This document shows positions 52,929 to 62,479 of a DNA stretch of 64,000 nt, in pieces. Below the pieces are notes generated by a model, which saw only the letters and a program-made list of their open reading frames with translations, was not told the DNA's origin and made no database searches. Made by a program: the position numbers and the translations under genes. The stretch covers positions 2,480,001 to 2,544,000 of the forward strand of contig NC_085881.1 in assembly GCF_035222275.1 (NCBI RefSeq), read 5' to 3'. Each line of letters begins with the position of its first letter. The first letter of the stretch is position 1. The DNA is from Podospora bellae-mahoneyi (Eukaryota > Ascomycota > Sordariomycetes > Sordariales > Podosporaceae).

Positions 52929-55900
52929 GATGTGTGCTGGTTCTGTGAGCGTTGTTTAATGGCTGGGAGCTGTAATTATATCGCGGCAGTGGCCGTTCTG
53001 GATCTGTATGACAGAGTCGATTGATGTTCGTGTTCGAAGTTCCGGGAGTCGGACGGACAAAAGGCAAAGCCAGGAGAAGTCGTTTGCCTGGAAGGTGTCA
53101 GTCTCGGGGGACACAGACAGTTACAGCTCACAGGCCGCTGGGAAAGCATGACGAGGGCTGTGACAGGTCTCAGGTTTTCAGGTGCTCTTACGATTAGAAT
53201 GGTCGACTGACGATGCTTGTGAATACCGAGGTGAATAGAGCTTGGTGTTGAAGCAAAAAGGACCCGTGACCCCTTCCCAGCAGGAGATTGAGCGGGCTCG
53301 GTTGGAGAAATGTCTGGCAGATGGTGTCGAACGGTGTGTTGTGGCATCCGTCGCCTTCCTCTCAAAAACGTCCTCGGGGGCCGTTCCACTCGCCTTGTCA
53401 GCGGTGTTTTGAGGGCAATTGGGGCTGTTGATGACGGAGGGAGAGGCTGTGAGGTTCGTTCGAGAGGAATGAGAAGATGGGCGACTGGGCAGAGAAATGG
53501 GAAATGAGAGCAGCACCTCCCCCGGACCAAGCTGCAAAGACAACAGGTACCCAGGTACCTCCTGGCGAATGCACCAATGGGAAAGGGGCGGTCAGCGGCA
53601 GCACTTGGCAGCACTTGAACCTGGGGGTCTGGCCTGACCGGGGCTGCCATTCGCTGGCACCTGCTAAGCTGTGGATAGCTCGAGCTCCACTTCCATTCTC
53701 GGTCATACAGCCCCACTGTGATTGGCCGGCCGGCTGGCGCTAGCTTCTGGGGTTGCAAACCTGCAAACTCCATCTCCCGCATGCTGCATGTGGAGCGGAA
53801 CAGCCTGAACCTGAACAGGCACAGGGACTTCCTGAACACAATACAGGGAACAGCGCTGAAGAGCTAATCCACATGAACGAGGCCTCTGACGTGCTGCATA
53901 AGGTGCTCCAGAAGGGATGACCACAATATTTCTGGACCAGGTTGCGACGCGTTTTATGAAGGCAGGCCGCCGTGTCGGGTCGCCGCCATGGTCAGAGGTG
54001 TGTTGTTTAAGACGACGATGACGGGACTCCAGGGACAGACACGGCAGATATGTCGGTCAACTGTTGGCCGTGGCCGCTCCGGCAATCAGACGAAGACACC
54101 AAGACCACCAGTTTTTTGGTCAGATGGTGGAACGACGGGGGCCATTGCCAAAGACCTGGGCTGGCAATGGCCAGTCCTAGGACCTGGGCAGGGACTAAAA
54201 GTCTTGACCGGTTCTTTTGCTAGGTGTCGCCTTCGATTCTGTGGTTGGATTATAGGATTAGGATCGTATACTGTGTGATGCCACCTACTACGATGGGAAA
54301 GTGTAGATAAGAAACGGCAAGCAATATCTTGTCATCAGCCTCAACGACCCAAAAGGCTGGTGCTGCCCAGACGCCGCGCGAACTTCCACCGAGCAAAGAA
54401 CCGACCATCCCACCTCACCACACCATCACAAGTGCGTTGGGTGCGCTGGGTGCGCTGGGTGCGCAAATGCAGTTCGCCCGCACGGTAGTACACTGCAAAA
54501 GTAGCAGCGACGCCCGGCATTTTGACGCATTTCTTCCGCTCTTTTCATTTTATCCTTCCGTGCGTGCAGCCACTATGTACTTGGCTTTTGGAGGCTTGAC
54601 AGAGCAGAGAATGGTTCGGACGCGGTCCCGGCTCGCCTTGCCACGCATCCATCCCAACCATCCATCCATTCCCCCACTGCTGCAAGCCACGCCGGTGCCC
54701 ATCACGAACTTGGACTTCTGCTTGAGGCAATGAGGCAAAGGGCAATGGGCCAGCTGGAGCATAGCACAACAGCAAGACCACGCATGTGAGGTATGTTTGC
54801 GCTGCGCAGCAGGTAATTAACTGCCGACGTAAGAGTCTCGAATCTTTGATGCAGTCTCACAACCGATCGACGCCTCTGGACCGTTTGGATAAGATACGGC
54901 TCATACAGAAACAGCTTGCCAGCCAAAGTTCCACCTTCATAAACATGTTATCGTCTTCCTCTTCTTCTCCCCCGCTTCTTCTTCGCGTAGGGATCCCGTG
55001 CGTGTGTGTCCCGCTTATTTTTCTAAACGCGCAAACTTGCCAAAGATAAATTGGATGGTGCCTCCAAGCGATGTACCAGCATGACATGGTGAAGGCGCCA
55101 AGCTTCATGTTTCGGGCCTCCTCGTCTTTCTCAAATCATGCTCCAACGGACTTCCCTCTTTTGAAATGCCGCACAGCCGGCGGTTTTGGGGCCTGCTTGG
55201 TTCTCATCCCTTTTGACCTCTTTGCAAGTTTGTGGGCTATTGATGCCGTCAACACACTAGGGGACTAGGTAGAGGAGTTAAGTTAATATCCAACGCACGT
55301 GTCTTCCCTGTCCTCTAGCTGGACTGGGCAGTTGAAGAAGGTGAGGGGGAAAAGCACGTTCTTTTTCCTACTTTTACACAATTCCTTTTCCAATATTGCT
55401 TCTTCCAACCCCCCCACCCGCTATACATACAGCACATAAACGTGTTGTGTGGGCTTGCGGCGCGAGGAATCGACCTTTCCTGCTTCAACACCGGATGCAA
55501 GCCCACTGTCAAAAAAAAGGAGACAGCTGGACTGGCTGTTCTCCTTTTTGGCTTTTTGACTTTCCGCTAGTGCGTGCGGCACAAGCAGCTTTTGGGCCAT
55601 CATCCAGAATGTTGCATCTTCCCTGATCTTAAAAATTGGGTCGCTGCCCATTATGCTATTCTGGGACTAGCGTGTGGCCTCAGGAGTTTTGAATGTGACA
55701 CTGCGGGGTCGTTTTCCCGTTCAAGCCTAGAACCCTGTCAGAGTTGGAATCCTTGCTCCTTCTCTCTGTTGGAGCGGGCGGGGCACCTGTGTGGAAAACC
55801 ACAAGCGGCGGTTCGGTTGGGCTGAGTGCATTCACCATTGATTCGTTGGCTGCTGTTCTGGAACTCCGAAAATCTGTGTGGAATTTTGGAGTAGGAGATC

Positions 55901-57757
55901 TGGGATCTGGGGATCTGGATGGATCTCGTGGGCAACGGTTTGGGGTTCCAGACCATGAGAAGGTGTGGGTGGGGAGGGTAGAACGAGTTGCCTGTCCATT
56001 GAAGACACCGAGAAGATACAGACCAAACAGCCTTCATTCCAGAGCGATGGTTTCCGCGGATACAAACCTCACTTGTTGTTTACTTCTTTATGGTCGTGAG
56101 TTTTCTCTAGTCTTCTTCATCCGAAGTCTTTGCTACGTTTCTCTCATTCTCACAAGTGGCGGGAAAGGATATTTGTTTGTCAAGTCTACGCGAGTCATCA
56201 AACTGCACTGCCCACACGAAAATCCGATATCAAAAGCCCGTATTTACCCCTTATCTGCTATTACGTCCTAAACCTTGAACCCGACACTTGCAGTCTCACA
56301 ATACGCGGACTGAAACTTTGACCTCCGACTCCGCCTCAAAATTGATTGCCTTTTTGTCTTTGATGAGCTACTTTTCTAGAATACGAGAACATGCGGTTCG
56401 TGGATACACAGGTAAGGTCCAGGGGATACGCGTAACGTAGTTGATGAGCCTTGTTACACACGCCACGCATGTTGTGGACAAAAAGATGGGGGCTGCTACC
56501 TGAAAAGTTGCACAGCTCATTGATTGTAGTTGTAAAGAAGTCTTTTTAGCATGGTTAAATACCCCTGAGAAGGTGACTCTCTCAAAACAGTCGGGAGGTA
56601 TACACTCCCTTGCTTTCATCACATGCTCGGAGCCATCATTGAAGAAAAGCTCGGATGATTGCTTGCTCTTGCATCAAGTGAGCTTCATCTCATGCATTGT
56701 CAGCATGCAAGGCACAGCACAGGCATCAAGCTCAAAAGTGCTCGCATTGGCGCGTAGCCAACCTCCCGCTATATGAGATGATTGACAGTGATGGGACGGA
56801 TGATTGACGGTGTCAAAGCAGGTCCTCCACCATTGTTCATTATCCTGTGGAGAATCTACCTCATGAGATGGCGCAATAAGCCCAAGCAACGCTGCGCAAC
56901 AACAACAACAGCGTTCGTTACAACCGGGCCTGGATCCTACATCACAATGGCTTTGTGACTCTGATGGAGGTTAGCGCGTATATCATACTTGTTGGGAACA
57001 GGAGGGTTTTGGTGGTGATTTTGTGATAATAGCAATCTAACCCCAGAGGAAAGGGCTTGTTGGCCAATAATGAGACTCTCTTTTCTGAGGAGTGATGGAT
57101 AGTAATACCATTCTCTCTTATACTTTTAGCGCCCATCACTGTTATGTTAACTATAGATAAAACTATTTCGACCAATTCAATATGCAGTATACTTACAACC
57201 TCCATCCCATCGCATGCAAAACCGGGGGCCATAAGGCTAGGGTAACCGACAAATCACACACACCTTCCTCGTTCCATTCTTCCGCTAGACCGTAAACGCG
57301 AGCCGAGCAAGTGAATTGGTCCGGGTGGCTAATTCGGCGTTGAGGGCGTGCGAGTGTAAACGTCGAGATTACGCCTGAGGGCGCGTGTGGGAGCGTTCAT
57401 GAAGAAAAAGCCCGCGCGCGTGGCCGTGGCGTTCGTGAGATTTGTGTAACCAGCCTAGTTCTTCTTTTTCTTGAAATTCCGCTGGAAGATGCAGATTTTT
57501 GTTGATCTCGATAATAATTCAGACGAAAATAATCAAACTACGGGAAAGCCACAAAATAGTAATTTCCACAAGTGAAAACAACGAAACGTGGGATTTGGAA
57601 CCAAGGCTCTAGCTATCAGCCACCTGCTGGAGGCAAATACCCCAAAATTCTCAAAGTCCTCCCATCCCAAATTATCATTCCCCTATTTTCCTCTCGGCGT
57701 CTTTAGTCGCAAGAACACCATTCCCTTGGCGTCTTTCGTTGCAAGTGAGCCCGGTGC
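52929..57757. other. Gene-poor 4.8-kb stretch
   Basis: No convincing gene was found on either strand. A 287-codon minus-strand ORF (52976..53839) runs into the leader of the small membrane-protein gene and has no domain. A triple 9-bp direct repeat (GGTGCGCTG) occurs at about 54439-54465. No transposon ends or tRNA-like B boxes were recognised. Confidence 0.5.
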
Positions 57758-58167
57758 TCAAAAGAAATCAGTGTCCCCCAACCCCATCCTAGGGTTCGCA
57801 AGGGAACGGCGCTTTGTTGCCGCTGGTGCCGCAGACGTGGCATGTCCTGGGGTAGGTGAAACAAGTTAGCAAGGTGATCTTGGAAGATTTGGGATCAAGA
57901 ATCGGGAAGAGCAAGGTGAGAATAAAAGAACATACCATGTGACCTGTTCGAGTACTGTTTCTTGATGAGGGAAACAGGGATTATTAGAGTGTTTAGTTTA
58001 TCTGGAGAGAAGTAGGTCAGTGTATGGTCTGATGTAAACAAAGAGCTCTAAGGGGTTGAAGGAAAGTCCATACCTCCGGAATCCGAGTCCTTAAAGGCTT
58101 CGGCTGAGGGTCTCTTGTTTGTCATCCTCTTGTCAGCCACCTTCTTGTTTGTCCACTTCTTAGCCAT
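57758..58167 (-). CDS. Small basic three-exon gene model (82 aa)
   Basis: A strong start (CACAATGGCT) opens exon 58167..58074, encoding MAKKWTNKKVADKRMTNKRP. It joins 58001..57936 (intron GTATGGAC..CTCTCCAG) and 57846..57758 (intron GTATGTTC..CTACCCCAG). The phase agrees at both junctions and the frame ends at a TGA, giving 82 residues rich in Lys and Arg. No family is recognised. With an alternative donor in exon 2 (AACAG/GTCACA), exon 3 would be read in another frame as a short Cys motif (TCHVCGTSGNKAPFPC) like a zinc knuckle. Both models are inference from splice signals alone. Confidence 0.38.
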
Positions 58168-58819
58168 TGTGATTGTTTTGTTTGACAGTAAACAGATAGT
58201 TGGCTAGGCAGGCAGGTAGGTAGGTAGGTGATGGGCCACCAGACGCAAGGTGATCGAACGAAGAGGCTCCTCAATGTTTGAGGGTCAAATGCAGGTACGA
58301 TCTCAAAATTACTGGGAATTTATACTCGGCAGAGGAGTAACTTCCCATGCAACCGTGCTTTTCGTGTATCATATTGTTTATTCACTTTGAAAGCTCTACA
58401 CTTCACTTTGTTGGCCAATTGCCCTCCCCACAGGACAGGTCCTACCAGTGGTATTACAGAACTGGGAGCAAGACGGTCAATATGGCAGCTACGCGCGCGG
58501 TTGATAATGTGACGCTTCGTCGCTCCCAAAGATCAGATGGGTATCGCGGGGCCATCACCATCCTTCCCATCCTATCTTCCACATTCTCCGCCTGGTGAAT
58601 AGGACACGCGTCCCATTTGAAAAGTTGAGATAAAACAGACAGTGCTGTGGTCAGCGGCCGTTTGCTCGACTGTCACTAGACAGGAATATAGGTCGTGGTG
58701 TTAGTAGGACTTCTATAAAAAGCCCTAGATCTTCTTCCTCAGTGGTGAAATGGTCCTGCTTCTTCGAACAATAGCAGAATCCTCAGACCTACCCAGAAAC
58801 TACAAAGCTCCAAAGTAGA
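58168..58819. other. Intergenic region
   Basis: 652 bp with a GGCAGGCAGGTAGGTAGGTA tract (about 58205-58230) just upstream of the small gene model. No coding signal was seen. Confidence 0.5.
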
Positions 58820-59270
58820 ATGATCGCCTCTATGAAGTTGGTCTTCCTCTCCATGGTCATTCAGCTAGCCGTAGCCGGCCCGGTTGAGCCCGCCTCCACA
58901 CAACAACAGAAAAGCTCGCCCCTTGGCGCCTCACCACCCTCAGCGCACATCCTGTTGTCAATGATTGCCACAGCGTAATCAACAATATAGGCAGTAAGCT
59001 GGAATTCTCTAAAATCAACACACTGTCTACCTCTCCACCTGCATTTCTCTGAACATAAAATGAAAAGCATCATCCGGAACAGGAAAACTGGACCTCGATC
59101 CTCGAATGTGCGTGACCATCGGTGTCAACAGTTGTGCTGGCTTCGTTTGCAACTACAACAAACTTACCGTATCAACTCAACCTACCCATCGCCGCCATCG
59201 AAATGACTGCCTATGTCTACGACCCTTGCGTTTGAAACGACCAGTATGGCCAGTGGGCCAACGTATGGTA
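58820..59270 (+). pseudogene. Broken copy of the DCQ-module secreted-protein family
   Basis: ATG 58820 opens a signal peptide (MIASMKLVFLSMVIQLAVAG). Later pieces in changing frames keep the family order: VVNDCHSVINNI, SCAGFVCNYNKLTVSTQ and VYDPCV with QYGQW, matching DCYHVLDQ, TCQFVMYNNDDYTAYLS and IIDPCV with WYGGW of the gene at 59.9 kb. Several breaks are apparent. It is a probable decayed duplicate lying 0.6 kb upstream of the intact member on the same strand. Confidence 0.5.
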
Positions 59271-59897
59271 TGAGGTTGGATTGGTGCACATGCCTATCAT
59301 ACCAACGCCACCCACAATCCCATGGCACAACAAGATCAGAATCGAAGATGTAAGACAGTTTCTGGGAGGAAACATACCAGCCGAGGTGGATGGTAGTATC
59401 TCACAGCCTTGAGCAGCTGTGGCAGGATAATCCGGGGAAATTGGCCGGTATGTAGGGGACGTTGACGGTCGTATCTCATAGAGTAAGCGGCTGGGGGGGA
59501 TTATCTTGGAAGAACTTTGATCGTGATGAGAGGAGGATACTAATTGTATGATGTTCTGAGAAGTCGTCCGGATGCACCGCTCAGTAATCATCTACATAGA
59601 ATGTAGAAATATTTTGGTGCACAGGTCGAAAATAAGTGTTTTCTGAAATCAAAGAAGTGTTATGCGTTGCGGTCAAGATCAAATCTCTCTCTGCACAAAA
59701 CTCCCTTGATGGTTACCCCGCCATACTGTCACAAGTCAGTGGACGTCAGAGGGAAAGTGGCGGGCTTCTCTGTCACAATGTTCCTTCCTTGATTGATATT
59801 CAAGTATAGAACACCCTGCCCAAAGTTGTCACAGATCCACGATCTCAGTCTCAGACACACACCTCCACACCCAGCGGCCCAACACCCGATCAGCACG
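59271..59897. other. Promoter region of the secreted-protein gene
   Basis: About 630 bp with no gene. A minus-strand ORF (59217..59591) has no recognisable feature. Confidence 0.5.
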
Positions 59898-61057
59898 ATG
59901 CTGGGCTTTACAATCCTCTCTGTGCTTTGGCTCGCCGGACTCGCTCTTGAGGGGCAGGCTGATCCTGCAAAACACGGCTGGATTTTCGACAGTATGATGA
60001 ATGAACTGGATTGCTACCACGTCTTGGATCAATTCAACGGTAAGTCGCCATGTATAGCCTCTCTCTACTACAAGGCTGTCTATCCTCTTGCTAACTACGA
60101 CTGCCTTACATAGAAAGCGCTGATGCAAATCAAGTCATCGAGACGAAGTATGAAGAGCCCAAAGAAATGCTCTACAAAGGCTGCAGCATCATACTCAGCC
60201 AACTCGATATCGAGCCCTGGTACACGTACATTAGCTTGAAGCAGATCTTGCCCAGCCTAGCGAAATATCTTTACTACCAACCGAATATCAAAAATGACTG
60301 GGAGGCGACATTCAACATCTCGGAAAACCAGTCGAATAGCGAATCAAAAATAGCATACGTCAAGATCCTGAAGTATTCCACCGATGACCAAAACGGGGCC
60401 AATACATCTGCCAATTCTGTCGACCCCGACGCAACTTGTTTCAACATGACAGAATTTCCACCACTCGTCCAGGCAGACTGTCAGGCATCGTTTGATTGTT
60501 AGTGTTCCCCTCTGACTTTCCGAGCCTACCCAGGCCCGCCAAAACAATGCCTAGATATAGCAGACACTAACTGATCACCAGTATGGACTACTGGAACCAA
60601 AGCCTTCTTTCCGAATCACGAAAACATGACATGGGAGTCTGGTTTTCTTAGCTTTTCCAACGACAGCTCCACTTGCCAGTTTGTGATGTATAACAATGAC
60701 GATTATACTGCATACCTGAGCCTGACCGACGTTGCCGACCAAGTCCAGCATCAAATCATTGACCCTTGCGTCTCTAACGGTTGGTATGGAGGTTGGCAAA
60801 AGAATAATACGGGGCTGTATCTGGACTTCAAGAACAGGGGCGTACTGGCATGGTTCCTACCCAAAGAGTTCTTTCCCGCTGTTAGATGGACCTTTCCTGA
60901 ATGGTTAAAAGACCCGGCGGATCCGTGGGATTACCCGCCATATCTCGTGTTTAACAAGAGCAAGAGCCAAGTGTTCAACAAGAGCGAGAGCCAAGTGTTC
61001 AACAAGAGCGAGAGCCAAGTGTTCAACCAGAATGAGAGCCAAGCATTCTCTGATTGA
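59898..61057 (+). CDS. Secreted Cys-rich protein of the DCQ-module family with C-terminal octapeptide repeats
   Basis: Three exons, 59898..60039, 60114..60497 and 60582..61057, give 333 residues; introns are GTAAGTCG..TACATAG and GTTAGTGT..CACCAG and the phase is consistent. A signal peptide opens the protein (MLGFTILSVLWLAGLALEGQ). The first Cys lies in NELDCYHVLDQF. Further Cys follow in YKGCSIILSQ, DATCFNMTEF and VQADCQASFD, and the last module reads TCQFVMYNNDDYTAYLS, IIDPCV and WYGGW. Many NxS/T sites fit secretion and glycosylation. The C-terminus is four near-exact copies of VFNKSESQ (NKS is itself a sequon). A MITE begins 26 bp behind the stop codon. Function unknown; effector-like in appearance only. 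Confidence 0.78.
60947..61042 (+). repeat. 24-bp coding minisatellite, four copies
   Basis: Four head-to-tail 24-bp units encode VFNKSKSQ, VFNKSESQ, VFNKSESQ and VFNQNESQ at the C-terminus of the secreted protein. Units two and three are identical, so the array is young or kept homogeneous. It adds three N-glycosylation sequons. Confidence 0.92.
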
Positions 61058-61083
61058 TGTCATGGCGGGTACTGAAAGGCAGG

Positions 61084-61475
61084 CAGTGTGGGCAATGAGC
61101 TGATCTGAGCTGAGCAGGCCCTTGACTTGATTTGGGTCAGGCCGGCCACATCAAACTTAACTTGAAGGTATTATAACTTAACTTGGCTTAGGAAGATTAT
61201 TAAATCTACCGGCAGTGGTTTTTCCGGGCCGGGTGGGCCGGAGCACTAGTTCCGCGAAGGGCACCGGTGGGTAGGTTCAGAGGGTGCCCTGCCGGCCACC
61301 TCACTACTATACCGGGTATCACCACTTTTTGTGGGGCTAGAGAGATCACTGATCTTCTGAGCTGAGATAATAGGAAGATTTGACTTGGCTCAGGCCAATA
61401 TAGGGATGACTTGACTTGGCTCAGCTCAGCTCAACTGAGCCAAGTCAAGTCTGGCTCAGCTCATTGCCCACACTG
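61084..61475. mobile_element. hAT-type MITE, 392 bp, with 8-bp target-site duplication
   Basis: Perfect 20-bp terminal inverted repeats, CAGTGTGGGCAATGAGCTGA, lie at 61084-61103 and, inverted, at 61456-61475. The flanks are AAGGCAGG (61076-61083) and AAGGTAGG (61476-61483), an 8-bp target duplication with one C/T difference. An 8-bp duplication and CAGTG termini are hallmarks of the hAT superfamily. The inside has no ORF and carries several direct and inverted copies of a TTGACTTGGCTCAG-like motif near the ends, as hAT elements do. It is non-autonomous, depending on a transposase from elsewhere. It sits 26 bp behind the stop of the secreted-protein gene, probably in its 3' UTR. Confidence 0.88.
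61408..61451. repeat. 17-bp perfect hairpin inside the MITE
   Basis: GACTTGACTTGGCTCAG (61408-61424) and its exact complement (61435-61451) flank a 10-base loop. The arms are copies of the subterminal motif seen elsewhere in the element. Confidence 0.9.
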
Positions 61476-62479
61476 AAGGTAGGCTTGGACGGGTTTAACA
61501 TAGCTCAAATAGTGGTTAGTAGGCTGAGCTTTCGTCTCACCAAAGGAACTTTTTGGGACCTCACCGTGGTCATTAATCCACACCGTCAAGTGAGTCTTGA
61601 TTTTTCACCGTGTTGCTTGGACGTCCAATCCTTTGAATGAAAAGTGTGAGGCGTGACAATTTACAGCCGATTGTTCTTGTACTCTTTCATCTGACGACAC
61701 ATTACTGCCATTCTTCCGTCTTCACCCAGATGTTTCATGCGAAGTATCGACCGGGCCACCATTCTTGTTACACTGCAGATGACCGTCGCAAGTATCTACG
61801 TCGTCAGCGTACTGCTGATCAACATGAGATATACAACCTCTCGAGAACTCATTCAATTTTTATTGAACCGTTGGTCCAGATAAATATTTCGTCTTTCCTC
61901 CTGAGAACCCTTTTTCATTTTTAGCCTTTCAAAAAGTCAAAATACACATGAAGGGGTTGGCCAAGGACAATGTCACCTTCGTCACCTGCCACACTTATGA
62001 AAAATAAAAACCCGAAAACTTGAACTACGAACATACTAAGCACCTATATTCACCTGCGCAAAACACACACAACAAGAGAGAAAAAAAAGGCCTCCGTCTA
62101 CAACGTGCTCAAATAGGTGAACACCGAAATCACCTACAACACACACATGACTCAGCAATTGTGACCATAAAGAAGATGCACACTACCCAGCAACAAAGTA
62201 CCTCCCTACAGACCTCCACGATCAACACCCAGGCTCTAATACCTAGCACATCTCACAACAACCAGACACAAATCCCAACCAAATGTCTATCAACATTCTC
62301 TCCGTTTTCTTTTCATGAGCGGGGAATCATATATATCCTCTTTCTCAAAAACCTCATAATAAAGTCACAAAAATACCAAACCCCTCCTCCCAACCCAACC
62401 CAACCCATCCATCTCTTTGAACAAAACAAAAAGAAAAGCCACAAAAAAAAACGCCTGCCTCTTTCATAAAAGTCATCTT
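61476..62479. other. Intergenic region before UGO1
   Basis: About 1 kb, A/C-rich from 62020 on. No gene was supported. The part near 62480 is probably UGO1 3' UTR. Confidence 0.5.

Noticed and set aside
52976-53839. 287-codon open frame on the minus strand
   Set aside because: It overlaps the leader of the 52431-52928 gene, is rich in Arg/Pro/Ser, has no domain or sensible start, and overlapping frames on the other strand are also open.
56942-57232. Minus-strand ORF starting MAPGFACDGMEV with a strong GTAAGT donor
   Set aside because: No acceptor could be found that continues an open frame, and the following sequence is A/T-rich and stop-dense.
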